In this document: positions 1-8,661 of the stretch, in pieces | Layout: every line of letters starts with the position of its first letter | How positions within the stretch are numbered: position 1 is the stretch's first letter | Assembly (NCBI GenBank): GCA_027492465.1 | Contig: JAPUET010000033.1 | Location: forward strand, 1 to 39,550 | Length of the DNA: 39,550 bases | DNA from: Candidatus Saccharimonadota bacterium | GTDB lineage: Bacteria > Patescibacteriota > Saccharimonadia > Saccharimonadales > Saccharimonadaceae | Direction of reading: 5' to 3' | Notes under the pieces: generated by a model | The model's input: only the letters and a program-made list of their open reading frames with translations | Told to the model about the DNA's origin: nothing | The model's database searches: none | Translations under genes and position numbers: made by a program

Positions 1-98
1 AGTACGGCGATGCTGATAGCTAGTGCGACGATGGCGACCACCAGCGCGACGATGGCGAGGCCGCTCTTGGCCTTCTTCGGTTCGGTAGGAGCGGACAT
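1..98 (-). CDS. small single-pass membrane protein, 3' end outside window
   Basis: The start codon lies at 98-96, behind a strong ribosome binding site (GAAAGGAGG, about 103-111). The 32 visible residues begin MSAPTEPKKAKSG and continue as one hydrophobic helix of Ala, Val, Ile and Leu. A short basic N-terminus followed by a membrane span suggests a small inner-membrane protein with a cytoplasmic N-terminus. The family is not recognised. Codons are GC-rich compared with the atp genes. It has its own promoter and a hairpin (GGGGC/GCCCC, 115-128) just ahead of the RBS, like the other GC-rich units of this window. Confidence 0.75.
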   Translation of the reverse strand, partial: MSAPTEPKKAKSGLAIVALVVAIVALAISIAV

Positions 99-154
99 TG
101 CCGCCTCCTTTCTTGGGGCGGGTGCCCCGTAGATTTCAACGGATGTCTAATCTC

Positions 155-183
155 ATTGTAGCACAAATTAGTAAAAAAGTCAA
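155..183 (-). promoter_or_regulatory. sigma70-type promoter for the small membrane protein
   Basis: On the minus strand TTGACT (183-178) is followed after 17 nt by TACAAT (160-155), with TG upstream of the -10 (extended -10). The predicted start leaves a leader of about 50 nt containing a GC hairpin and the RBS. Confidence 0.7.
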
Positions 184-194
184 GCATATGCACT

Positions 195-222
195 AAAAAC
201 ACTCCTGGTGAGGAGTGTTTTT
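195..222. terminator. bidirectional intrinsic terminator
   Basis: A perfect 12-bp inverted repeat (AAAAACACTCCT and AGGAGTGTTTTT) has a 4-nt loop, so both strands end in a U-run. It closes the minus-strand glutaredoxin unit, 18 nt past its stop, and insulates the downstream promoter. Confidence 0.85.
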
Positions 223-240
223 GTAGGGGCGGGTGTAGAA

Positions 241-513
241 TTACTTCAACAAGCCTTTATCGCGCAGGGTCGCATCAATCTTGGCGCGGTCGAACCCTTT
301 TATAATCACGCCGTCGATATCTGTTACCGGAACACTTTGTTGGTTGGATTTTTCTACCAGTTCTTCCATAGCGCCGCTATCTTCCTCGATATCGCGTACG
401 GTAAATGCAACCCCAAGGTGTTCAAGATATTGCTTTTCGGTTTTGCAAAAGGCACACCATGGAGCGCTATAAATAGTGACGAGCGGCAGTGCTTGTGCTT
501 GTGTGTTTGTCAT
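241..513 (-). CDS. glutaredoxin-like thiol-disulfide oxidoreductase
   Basis: A 90-residue single thioredoxin-fold protein. The redox motif is CAFC, in YSAPWCAFCK near residue 19. The cis-Pro motif follows in QQSVPVTDIDG (near residue 60) and a terminal helix contains GFDRAKI. Length and layout fit small NrdH/glutaredoxin-like proteins, which reduce disulfides in the cytoplasm. The electron donor cannot be told from sequence. A TACAAT -10 about 25 nt upstream and GGGGGAA just before the ATG give it a short leader. It ends at a bidirectional terminator. Family assignment is strong; the specific substrate is unknown. Confidence 0.88.
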   Translation of the reverse strand: MTNTQAQALPLVTIYSAPWCAFCKTEKQYLEHLGVAFTVRDIEEDSGAMEELVEKSNQQSVPVTDIDGVIIKGFDRAKIDATLRDKGLLK

Positions 514-570
514 ACTTCCCCCTTTGTTTCTAGCGTCTATTGTAGCGTAAGCGGCACTAGAAGCGCAAGG

Positions 571-777
571 TTATTCACTGGATTTTTTGGTTGTAAGATA
601 CCACCCGCTATCAACGGGTGACTGGTATGCATCAAGCTCGAGCTCTAGATGATATTTTTGCAACTCTTTGATTGCTGCAAGTGCGGCCTGGCGTGAGGCG
701 AAACGCTTTTTTAATGGTGCGCGTGCTGTACGAAACTCGTAGGGTATATGTTTCGGCGTATTGTTTTTGCGTGGCAT
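571..777 (-). CDS. small conserved-looking hypothetical protein (68 aa)
   Basis: A 68-residue basic N-terminal half (MPRKNNTPKHIPYEFRTAR) is followed by an amphipathic helix with ASRQAALAAIKELQKYHLELE and a Trp-Tyr end. No family is recognised. The pattern of an alpha helix followed by short strands could suit a nucleic-acid- or protein-binding small domain, but that is speculation. The start lies only 21 nt from the divergent atpI start, and a TATCAT -10 eight nt upstream predicts a leaderless mRNA. The glutaredoxin gene follows 57 nt downstream on the same strand. Confidence 0.6.
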   Translation of the reverse strand: MPRKNNTPKHIPYEFRTARAPLKKRFASRQAALAAIKELQKYHLELELDAYQSPVDSGWYLTTKKSSE

Positions 778-798
778 AATCTGTTATGATAGTACCAT
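761..798. promoter_or_regulatory. overlapping divergent promoters between the 68-aa gene and the atp operon
   Basis: Plus strand: TTGTTT (761-766), 18 nt, TATGAT (785-790), then 8 nt to the atpI ATG at 799. Minus strand: TATCAT (791-786) is 8 nt from the ATG at 777. The two -10 hexamers overlap almost completely, so one short AT-rich site probably fires both ways. Both transcripts would be leaderless. Confidence 0.6.
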
Positions 799-1053
799 AT
801 GAGCAAGCTGCCAAGCGACAGCGAGAAAACTGGTGGGCATGATGCGTCGCCGCAACCGGGCGCAGCTTATCTCATCATGTCGATGATGGATACAACCTGG
901 CGAATGTTTGTGCCAACGATAGGCTTGCTGCTAGTAGGTAATGCGCTGGACGAATACTTCGGTACCAAGCCATGGCTACTGCTGGCTGGTGCAGTCCTAG
1001 GGGGTGCAATAGCCGCAATATTAATAAAATTGCAATTAGCGAAGGGTAGATAA
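799..1053 (+). CDS. atpI: AtpI/AtpZ-type ATP synthase accessory membrane protein
   Basis: An 84-residue protein with a hydrophilic N-terminus and two predicted membrane helices (about residues 34-50 and 58-77). It is first in the atp operon, where AtpI/AtpZ (ATPase gene 1) proteins normally sit; these help assemble the c-ring or move Mg2+. The sequence pattern WRMFVPTIGLLLVGNALDEYF..PW resembles the AtpZ/AtpI superfamily, in which the acidic residue between the helices is typical. The ATG has no RBS but lies 8 nt after a -10, so translation is probably leaderless. The atpB start follows one nt after the stop. Confidence 0.75.
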   Translation: MSKLPSDSEKTGGHDASPQPGAAYLIMSMMDTTWRMFVPTIGLLLVGNALDEYFGTKPWLLLAGAVLGGAIAAILIKLQLAKGR

Positions 1054-1054
1054 C

Positions 1055-1876
1055 TTGTTCCACAATCTAGCAGCCAGTGAAATACATGTAGTACTGCCGG
1101 TAGAGCCAATTTTTTACATCGGCCCCTTGCCTATTACTAATTCAATGATTTTGGGTGCTTTTGGGGTGGCAGTAATGCTTGCAGTACTGGGCTACGCTGC
1201 TTGGAAATTACAAAAAGGCCAGTACAACCGCTTTGTCGGCCTGGTGCAGTGGGCGGTAGAGGGTATGTATGGTGCTGTGCTGCAGATTATCCCCGATAAA
1301 AAGGTGGCCAAAGGTATTGCACCATTGGCGCTGGCTATATTCTTTACCGTACTGTTTACCTATTGGTGCGCGGTGCTGCCGGGTGTAGGCCCTGCCATGG
1401 TACTAGATGGCAAAGAGCTACTGCGTGAATTGCCAAGCGACCTTAACTTTACTTTTGCACTTGCAATTGTATCTATGGTGGCCACGCAAATTTATGCCTT
1501 TAAGGCGCATGGTGCCTGGGGTAACGCTAAGCGATACATCAAAAACCCTCTGCGCGACCCAATCGGTTGGTTTGAGGGAACGCTAGAATTTATCGGTGAA
1601 TTTAGCCGCTATATATCACTTAGCTTGCGTTTGTTTGGCAATGCCTTTGCTGGCGCGGTGCTATTGATGATTGTGGGCGTACTAACTGGCTGGGTAGCTG
1701 GCGCGATACTGCCCGCCGTGATGATTTTTGAGCTGTTTATCGGCTTTATTCAGGCGTATGTATTCTTTGTGCTGACCGTTATCTTTACATCCCTGGCCAT
1801 TATGGGCCATGGCGATTCACATTCCCCCGACCACTCCCCTGCTGATACGAAACGAGTAGAGAGTGGAAATAATTAG
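1055..1876 (+). CDS. atpB: F1Fo-ATP synthase subunit a
   Basis: A 273-residue multispan subunit a, the stator half-channel for protons at the c-ring. The TTG start at 1055 is chosen because the N-terminal stretch IHVVLPVEPIFYIGPLPITNS is conserved in family members and lies upstream of the first ATG. The key helix carries the essential arginine in ISLSLRLFGNAFAG (about residue 190), and the C-terminal span contains GFIQAYVFFVLTVIF. The C-terminus ends in a His/Asp-rich tail (GHGDSHSPDHSP). The length is normal. It is translated directly after atpI. Confidence 0.96.
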   Translation: MFHNLAASEIHVVLPVEPIFYIGPLPITNSMILGAFGVAVMLAVLGYAAWKLQKGQYNRFVGLVQWAVEGMYGAVLQIIPDKKVAKGIAPLALAIFFTVLFTYWCAVLPGVGPAMVLDGKELLRELPSDLNFTFALAIVSMVATQIYAFKAHGAWGNAKRYIKNPLRDPIGWFEGTLEFIGEFSRYISLSLRLFGNAFAGAVLLMIVGVLTGWVAGAILPAVMIFELFIGFIQAYVFFVLTVIFTSLAIMGHGDSHSPDHSPADTKRVESGNN

Positions 1877-1904
1877 GTAATTAATAAAAGGAGATATATA
1901 AATT

Positions 1905-2114
1905 ATGGACGCATTGTCATTTGGTCTTACATATGCCCTTCCAGCATTTGGCGCCGCTATCGGTGTTGGTCTTATTGGTGCTGCAGCACTTAACGCGCTC
2001 GGCCGCAACCCAGAAAAAGTGAGCGATATCCGTACTATGATGATTACCGCTATCGTGTTTGCTGATAGCTTGGCAATCATCGGTATCATCGTGGCCTTTA
2101 TCGCAAAGGCGTAG
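1905..2114 (+). CDS. atpE: F1Fo-ATP synthase subunit c
   Basis: A 69-residue hairpin of two membrane helices joined by the polar loop GRNPEKVSDIR. The ion-binding carboxylate in helix 2 is an Asp, in FADSLAIIG, where many bacteria have Glu. Helix 1 has the glycine-rich pattern FGAAIGVGLIGAAALNA and lacks the Gln typical of sodium-binding rings, so a proton-driven ring is the simpler reading. The RBS is AAGGAG about 10 nt before the ATG, one of the better ones in the operon, consistent with the high copy number of this subunit. Confidence 0.96.
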   Translation: MDALSFGLTYALPAFGAAIGVGLIGAAALNALGRNPEKVSDIRTMMITAIVFADSLAIIGIIVAFIAKA

Positions 2115-2124
2115 GCTAGCTAAT

Positions 2125-2661
2125 ATGGCAAGTTTTTTTGCACAATTTGCTAGCACCGAAGCTGAAACGGACATCCTGACTGGCCTAGGTATAAAGTGGG
2201 AACTGGTAGTATTCCAGATTATTGCCTTTTTGCTGCTAGTATTCGTACTTAGCAAGTGGATATTCCCAATATTCTTTAAGATTATCGACAAACGCCAAGA
2301 AGCAATTGAAGCGTCAAATAAAGCGGCTGTCGAGGCTTCAAAGCATGCCGAAAAAGCCCAAGCTGAAATTGATCAGTTGCTGAAAGTTGCTCGCACTGAG
2401 GCAAAAGAGATCGTAACGACCGCTAAAGACGAAGCGACCGTTATGGTTCGAGACGCCGAAGCAAAGGGTAAGGCTAGTGCCGAGCATATTGTTGCCGAGG
2501 CTCGAGGAACAATCGCTAAAGAAGTGGTAGCTGCTAAAAAAGCGCTCCATAACGAAACGATTGAGCTAGTGGCGCTTGCAACCGAAAAAGTTGTGGGCGA
2601 AACGGTAGATGCCAAGGTGGATACAAAAGTGATTAAATCGGCACTTGGGGACGGTAAATAA
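2125..2661 (+). CDS. atpF: F1Fo-ATP synthase subunit b
   Basis: A 178-residue peripheral stalk subunit. It has a short periplasmic/N-terminal segment, one membrane helix (about residues 26-48, VVFQIIAFLLLVFVLSKW), then a long charged coiled coil rich in Ala, Lys and Glu that should dimerise and reach the F1 head. An in-frame ATG further upstream at 2059 lies within atpE, so the start at 2125 (MASFFAQFAS) is preferred. No strong RBS is seen, so reinitiation after atpE is likely. The length is normal for the family. Confidence 0.93.
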   Translation: MASFFAQFASTEAETDILTGLGIKWELVVFQIIAFLLLVFVLSKWIFPIFFKIIDKRQEAIEASNKAAVEASKHAEKAQAEIDQLLKVARTEAKEIVTTAKDEATVMVRDAEAKGKASAEHIVAEARGTIAKEVVAAKKALHNETIELVALATEKVVGETVDAKVDTKVIKSALGDGK

Positions 2662-2664
2662 AGT

Positions 2665-3045
2665 ATGCAAGGAAAGATTTCTCGGCGCAAACTCGCACAG
2701 TATGCGGTAGAGGCTTACGAAAACGGCACTTTGTCTGAGGCGCTTCAGGAACTTGCGGCGTATCTGATTGATGCGCGGCGGCTTCGGGAGGCAGAGCTAG
2801 TGGTGCGTGCTATTGAAGATGAGCTGGCAACGCGTGGCACGGTGATTGCCCGCGTTGCAAGCGCTCGACCGCTAACGGCAGAGCTTGAAGCGGCGATTAC
2901 CAGTCTTGTTGGAGCGAAAGAAATCGCTATCCTTGAGACAACAGACCAGGCATTAATTGGCGGTGTTCGCATCGAAACACCAGGTAAACTACTCGATGCT
3001 ACGATTAAACGTAAACTCCTGGCGCTCCGCCAGGCTAAGGTATAA
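2665..3045 (+). CDS. atpH: F1Fo-ATP synthase subunit delta, shortened
   Basis: A 126-residue protein with the hallmarks of the C-terminal half of delta: [14 protein letters not shown], then [29 protein letters not shown]. Ordinary delta subunits are about 175-180 residues with an N-terminal six-helix domain that grips the alpha-subunit N-termini. Here that domain is reduced to roughly 75 residues, about 50 fewer than usual. Position between atpF and atpA and the conserved C-terminus make the call secure. The gene starts 3 nt after the atpF stop. Confidence 0.9.
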   Translation: MQGKISRRKLAQYAVEAYENGTLSEALQELAAYLIDARRLREAELVVRAIEDELATRGTVIARVASARPLTAELEAAITSLVGAKEIAILETTDQALIGGVRIETPGKLLDATIKRKLLALRQAKV

Positions 3046-3058
3046 GAAAGGCTTATTG

Positions 3059-4594
3059 ATGGCTGATATAGCAGTTACAGAACTATCAAAAGGTCTACGC
3101 GATGCAATCGCTAAGCTCGATGCGAGTGATTCACTCGAATCGGTTGGTATTGTCACCCGCGTGGGCGACGGTGTGGCATGGGTACACGGACTCGGCGACG
3201 CTGGCTATAGCGAGGTGCTAGAAATCGACACGAAAAGTGGCGTCGTAGAGGCGTTTGCTCTTAACCTTATGGAAGACGAAATTGGTGCCGTACTCCTCGG
3301 CAGCGACCAAGGTGTTTCAGCGGGCGACAAAGTACGCCTAAAGGGCGAGGTACTTTCAGTGCCGGTAGGCCCAGAGCTACTGGGTCGCGTGGTAAATCCT
3401 CTTGGTGAACCGCTCGATGGTGGCCCGGCAATTACTGCGAAAGCGCGCGGTGCCGTTGAGCGAGAGGCGGTCGGTGTCATGGGCCGCAAGCATGTGCATG
3501 AACCGATGATGACCGGTATTGTGGCGATTGACGCGATGTTCCCTATCGGCCGTGGCCAGCGCGAGTTGATTATTGGCGACCGACAAACCGGCAAGACTGC
3601 TATTGCCATCGATACCATGATCAATCAGGCCCGCGAAAAAACGGGTGTGGTAAATATTTACGTTGCCATTGGCCAAAAACTGTCGAAAGTTGCTGGGCTC
3701 GTAGAGCGCCTCAAGCAAGAAGGTGTTATGGAGCAAACTATCGTAGTTGCGACTGGCCCAAGCGACCCTGCTTCGCTACTGTATTTGGCGCCCTATGCCG
3801 CAACTGCTATGGGCGAATATTTCCGCGATAACTCTGGTCATGCGCTCATGATTTATGACGACCTCACTAAGCATGCTGTTGCCTATCGCCAGATGTCACT
3901 GCTCCTACGTCGTCCACCAGGCCGCGAGGCGTTCCCTGGTGATGTATTCTATTTGCACTCACGCCTACTCGAGCGTTCGGCGAAATTAAGTGACGATTTG
4001 GGTGCCGGGAGCCTTACTGCCCTACCGATTATTGAAACGCAGGCTGGTGACATTTCGGCGTACATCCCAACCAACGTGATTTCTATCACCGATGGCCAGA
4101 TTTTTATGGAAACCGACCTATTTAACCAAGGTATTCGTCCTGCAATCTCTGCTGGTTTATCGGTGAGTCGTGTCGGTGGCGATGCCCAGACCAAGACGGT
4201 AAAAAGCGTATCGGGCCACCTAAAACTCGGCCTTAGCCAGTTCCGCGAACTTGCTTCTTTTGCCCAGTTTGGTAGCGACCTCGACGAAGCAACTAAAAAG
4301 CAGATCGAGCGCGGTCAGCGCCTGACGGAACTCTTAAAGCAGCATCAATACCAGCCAATGAGCGTATGGGAGCAAGCGGCGAGCATCTTTGCCGTCAGCG
4401 AAGGTTTATTCGATAAAGTTCCGGCTACGAACATCAAAGATGCCCAGAAAGCGTTACTGACTCGCCTATGGACCGACAACAAAAAAGACATGCAAGCGCT
4501 GAATAAAGGTGCCGAAAAACTTGAGGCCGATAGCGACCATGGTAAGCTGATTGCGAAAGTAGCAAAAATCGCTGCGAAAGGGTTTGAGGGATAA
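3059..4594 (+). CDS. atpA: F1Fo-ATP synthase subunit alpha
   Basis: A 511-residue subunit alpha, the regulatory nucleotide-binding partner of beta in the F1 hexamer. The start at 3059 ([15 protein letters not shown]) has AAAGG seven nt upstream; an upstream in-frame ATG inside atpH is rejected. The P-loop is GDRQTGKTA (about residues 169-177), and the arginine finger lies in the [10 protein letters not shown] segment. No cysteine is visible in the whole protein. Its stop TAA shares its last A with the ATG of the next gene, so the two are translationally coupled. Confidence 0.98.
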   Translation: MADIAVTELSKGLRDAIAKLDASDSLESVGIVTRVGDGVAWVHGLGDAGYSEVLEIDTKSGVVEAFALNLMEDEIGAVLLGSDQGVSAGDKVRLKGEVLSVPVGPELLGRVVNPLGEPLDGGPAITAKARGAVEREAVGVMGRKHVHEPMMTGIVAIDAMFPIGRGQRELIIGDRQTGKTAIAIDTMINQAREKTGVVNIYVAIGQKLSKVAGLVERLKQEGVMEQTIVVATGPSDPASLLYLAPYAATAMGEYFRDNSGHALMIYDDLTKHAVAYRQMSLLLRRPPGREAFPGDVFYLHSRLLERSAKLSDDLGAGSLTALPIIETQAGDISAYIPTNVISITDGQIFMETDLFNQGIRPAISAGLSVSRVGGDAQTKTVKSVSGHLKLGLSQFRELASFAQFGSDLDEATKKQIERGQRLTELLKQHQYQPMSVWEQAASIFAVSEGLFDKVPATNIKDAQKALLTRLWTDNKKDMQALNKGAEKLEADSDHGKLIAKVAKIAAKGFEG

Positions 4595-5028
4595 TGAGTA
4601 TCCGGCGCGACTGGGTAAACCCTGAGCTTCCAACTCGTGTCCCGGAGGGGTTCGAGCCTACTCATGGGCATATTTCGCGTGCTGACATGGACAGACTAAC
4701 CGGTTTTGGTGCGATTACTATGAGAGCTATCGAGGAGGCGCGCTGGCTAAGTACACGTACTGACGGCCATACTGCTACTGCTCCTTTCAATGACAGAACG
4801 TCCGATATTGCAGCCATGATGTACCCGGAAGATGAGTCCGGGAAGCTTGGTCCCAATTTCTGGTTTTGGTCTTCATTAGTAGATACGACGAGCAAAGTTG
4901 TCGAGGGCGGGCTGGTCCTTCCTGATAGCCTGCAAGCTGACCAAGTTGAAGACTGGCTAACATATATTACTCTCAACAGGACTGCTTGGAGGCATGCTCG
5001 GTGGGAAGAGGGGGTGCGAAGTGCCTAG
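4594..5028 (+). CDS. unrecognised 144-aa protein inserted between atpA and atpG
   Basis: The start ATG overlaps the atpA stop (TAATG) and the 3' end overlaps the GTG start of atpG by 8 nt, so it is coupled on both sides and is very likely expressed with the ATP synthase. The 144 residues include several Trp (WVNPEL, WLSTRT, FWFWSSLVD, WLTYITLNRTAW, RHARWEEG), a GFGAITMRAIEEARW helix and a DWL helix. There is no signal peptide, membrane span or Cys. No known family comes to mind, and the usual operon order is atpA-atpG. It may be a lineage-specific accessory or regulator of F1; that is inference from position only. Confidence 0.8.
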   Translation: MSIRRDWVNPELPTRVPEGFEPTHGHISRADMDRLTGFGAITMRAIEEARWLSTRTDGHTATAPFNDRTSDIAAMMYPEDESGKLGPNFWFWSSLVDTTSKVVEGGLVLPDSLQADQVEDWLTYITLNRTAWRHARWEEGVRSA

Positions 5029-5887
5029 CCAACGTCAACTCAAGGCCAGAATCCGCTCGGTAAAAAGTACCAAGCAGATTACGAAGGCAATGCAAATGGT
5101 GGCGGCGAGTAAAATGCGCCGTGCACAGGATGCCACAAAGGCATCGCATCCGTACGAAAAAGCTGCTGGCGAGCTGCTTGCCTTTTTGGCTGAGCAGGGC
5201 GTGACAAAGATGCACAAATGGTTTATCGAGCGTTCTATCAAAAATCGTATGATCATTGTGATTGCAGGCGATAAAGGCTTAGCTGGTGCATACAATGCTA
5301 ATGTACTCAAAGCATACCTAGTGAATTTACGTTCCGACGACAAAGAGGGCGTGAAAAATACCACTATTGCCGTAGGACGTAAAGCCTCTGCATTTGTATC
5401 GCGCCTTAAAGACACTGATGTTGCAGGTACCTACGAAAACCTGCCCGATCACCCCGAGGGTGCGCAGTTTTACGCAATACTTAATACCGCAAAAGATGCC
5501 TTTGAAAAGGGCGATGTTGATGCGGTTGACGTAGTGTATACCCGATTTGTGAGTAGCATGACGCAGGTGGCGGATACGTTCCGGCTGTTCCCTGCTGGTG
5601 TCGCAAACGAAGACGCGAATACGATTGCAAACGAAACCGAGTTTGAGCCGAGTGCTGAAGAAGTGCTGGACGATGTGGCGTATCGTCTAATTGGCTCGCG
5701 GCTATTTCAGGCACTACTCGATGCTCGTGCCAGCGAGCATAGTATGCGTATGTTGGCTATGAAAAACGCTACCGATAATGCTGGTAGCCTGGTAGATGAC
5801 CTTACTCTCGAGATGAACAAAGCTCGTCAATCGGCAATTACCCAAGAATTAGCAGAAATAAGCGGTGGAGCGGAGGCGATGAAATAA
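5021..5887 (+). CDS. atpG: F1Fo-ATP synthase subunit gamma
   Basis: The central rotor shaft. The GTG at 5021 gives the expected N-terminus MPSQRQLKARIRSVKSTKQI, with GAGGGGG about 6 nt upstream; an earlier ATG at 4994 would add a non-family extension. The conserved N-terminal helix KQITKAMQMVAASKMRRAQ and the C-terminal helix with ASEHSMRMLAMKNATDNAG, DDLTLEMNKARQSAITQEL are both present, as required for the coiled-coil shaft. The Rossmann-like middle contains VIAGDKGLAGAYN. The protein has 288 residues, a normal size. Confidence 0.97.
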   Translation: MPSQRQLKARIRSVKSTKQITKAMQMVAASKMRRAQDATKASHPYEKAAGELLAFLAEQGVTKMHKWFIERSIKNRMIIVIAGDKGLAGAYNANVLKAYLVNLRSDDKEGVKNTTIAVGRKASAFVSRLKDTDVAGTYENLPDHPEGAQFYAILNTAKDAFEKGDVDAVDVVYTRFVSSMTQVADTFRLFPAGVANEDANTIANETEFEPSAEEVLDDVAYRLIGSRLFQALLDARASEHSMRMLAMKNATDNAGSLVDDLTLEMNKARQSAITQELAEISGGAEAMK

Positions 5888-5894
5888 TGCAAAG

Positions 5895-5977
5895 TAGAAA
5901 GTGGATAATAAATTTTGGATTATTGGAAACGCATCGGTCGCAATCTATGATCTATAATCTAAAATCTATAATCTTTT
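5895..5977. repeat. heptamer palindromic element, atpG-atpD gap
   Basis: The left arm is five 7-bp units from 5895 to 5929: TAGAAAG, TGGATAA, TAAATTT, TGGATTA, TTGGAAA. A core of about 13 bp follows. The right arm is five inverted units from 5943 to 5977: ATCTATG, ATCTATA, ATCTAAA, ATCTATA, ATCTTTT. The consensus read outward is TAGATNN. It fills the atpG-atpD gap up to the atpD RBS and would form an imperfect hairpin in the operon mRNA. Confidence 0.8.
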
Positions 5978-5980
5978 TGA

Positions 5981-7375
<1,395 letters not shown>

Positions 7376-7378
7376 GGA

Positions 7379-7505
7379 CGCCTTTCGTATGCGACGCATT
7401 ACTTCGTTATCGGCTCCAGTCCTCACTCACCGTATCTCAAAATACGGCTCGTTCGGGCTTCGCCGCTGCCTTGTACTGCATTCGTATACGAAATGCTTGA
7501 GCCAT
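7379..7505. repeat. palindromic spacer element between atpD and atpC
   Basis: A spacer of about 145 nt, unusual in this tight operon. Near its ends are related inverted sequences, TTTCGTATGCGA on the left and the inverse of TTTCGTATACGA on the right (in GCATTCGTATACGAAATGC). A perfect hairpin CCGTAT-ctcaaa-ATACGG lies in the middle (about 7428-7445). No ORF or T-run is seen. It resembles a REP/MITE-like insertion; it has different units from the heptamer elements. Confidence 0.5.
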
Positions 7506-7522
7506 CCAAATGGAGGTGAAGA

Positions 7523-7948
7523 ATGAATTTGCAGCTCATAACGTTACAGGGAGTGAAAATCGATGAGCCAGTGTATGAGGTGATTTTGCCGACGTCTGGT
7601 GGTGAGATTGCCGTGTTCCCGGGGCACGAGCCGCTCGTTACGGTGGCTAAGGCCGGGGTGATTCAGGTGCGTCGCGAAAAGGACCATAGCAATGAGCGTA
7701 TGGAATTATTTGCAATATCTGGCGGCGTGATTGAAATCGACCAAAGGCGTGTACGCGTACTGGTGGACGAAGCTGACCATGGCGAAGATATTTTAGAATC
7801 TGAAACGAAGGCTGCACTTGAGCGCGCTATCAAAATGCGCGATGAAGCAACTAACCAAGTCGAGCTAGAAAAAGCTCATCAATTGGTTGATCGCCACATG
7901 GTCCGATTAAAAGTTGCTGATTTGCAGCGTCACCGTAGACGCATGTAG
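7523..7948 (+). CDS. atpC: F1Fo-ATP synthase subunit epsilon
   Basis: A 141-residue epsilon subunit, which links the c-ring to gamma and can brake hydrolysis. The N-terminal beta-sandwich contains LPTSGGEIAVFPGHEPLVTV (family motif GxxGxxPGHxPL in a variant form) and FAISGGVIEI. The C-terminal part is a helical hairpin with ALERAIKMRDEATNQ and a basic tail (RLKVADLQRHRRRM). GGAGGTGA gives a good RBS. It is the last gene of the operon and is convergent with the HAD gene two nt away; no clear terminator separates them. Confidence 0.93.
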   Translation: MNLQLITLQGVKIDEPVYEVILPTSGGEIAVFPGHEPLVTVAKAGVIQVRREKDHSNERMELFAISGGVIEIDQRRVRVLVDEADHGEDILESETKAALERAIKMRDEATNQVELEKAHQLVDRHMVRLKVADLQRHRRRM

Positions 7949-7950
7949 CC

Positions 7951-8631
7951 TTATCGTGTCGAAAAGCTCATCAATCGGTTCAGGCTGTCAAGATTATCGC
8001 AAAGAAAATCTGCACCGGCCGTTAAAAGTTCGTGTTGAGTCCCAAATCCATGAAGCACACCGATTTTTAGGCTCACATTTGCCCGTTTGCCCGCAATAAT
8101 ATCGTACGCATGGTCGCCCACTACCACGGCATTTTCAGGCTCTACCCCTACTCTTGTTAGAAGCGCTAAAACAGCATCTGGCTCAGGTTTACGGGCGATC
8201 GCATCATCGGCAGAAATAATTGCATCGAACAATTCATTAGTGTTAGCTATACCGGCTGCTTCAAAGTTACGCGTAATCATCATACTTTTTCCAGAAGTAA
8301 ATAGGCACAATTTTACACCCTCTTGCTTCCAGCGTTCAAGCATTTCTTTAGTGTGAGGGTACGGCTTAATCAAATCAACGAGACTGTTTTGCACGGTATC
8401 GTGCTCGTCGGCAAGTTCATCGATAGAGATATGTACGTTATGGCCAGCAATAATTTGCTCGTACGTTTCTGGTACGGGCTTACCGAGCCGCTGGCGAATA
8501 TAATGATCGCTTGCAAGATGTTCGAGGCCATGATTTTTTAATACGGTTTTGTAACCCTGAAGGATTAGTTCGCGGGTATCTAGTAGGGTTCCATCGCTGT
8601 CAAAAACGATTGCTTTTATGGTGTTGCTCAT
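7951..8631 (-). CDS. HAD-superfamily phosphatase (phosphoglycolate-phosphatase-like)
   Basis: A 226-residue HAD hydrolase. Motif I is FDSDGTLLDT (nucleophile Asp in FDxDGT), followed by an alpha-helical cap. Motif II is LFTSGK, the motif III lysine is in ARKPEPDAV, and motif IV is VVGDHAYDI. The pattern fits the Gph/PGP-like subfamily, whose members dephosphorylate small phosphate esters; the substrate cannot be told. TATAAT (8643-8638) is only 6 nt before the ATG and no RBS is seen, so the mRNA is probably leaderless. Confidence 0.9.
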   Translation of the reverse strand: MSNTIKAIVFDSDGTLLDTRELILQGYKTVLKNHGLEHLASDHYIRQRLGKPVPETYEQIIAGHNVHISIDELADEHDTVQNSLVDLIKPYPHTKEMLERWKQEGVKLCLFTSGKSMMITRNFEAAGIANTNELFDAIISADDAIARKPEPDAVLALLTRVGVEPENAVVVGDHAYDIIAGKRANVSLKIGVLHGFGTQHELLTAGADFLCDNLDSLNRLMSFSTR

Positions 8632-8661
8632 AGGTCTATTATATGGTTACTTTCTTATAAT

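Noticed and set aside
208-621. 137-codon plus-strand frame over glutaredoxin
   Set aside because: It lies antisense to a clear glutaredoxin gene with CAFC and would start inside the terminator.
1905-2114. Sodium-dependent c-ring
   Set aside because: Helix 1 lacks the Gln ligand seen in sodium-binding c subunits; proton use is the simpler reading.
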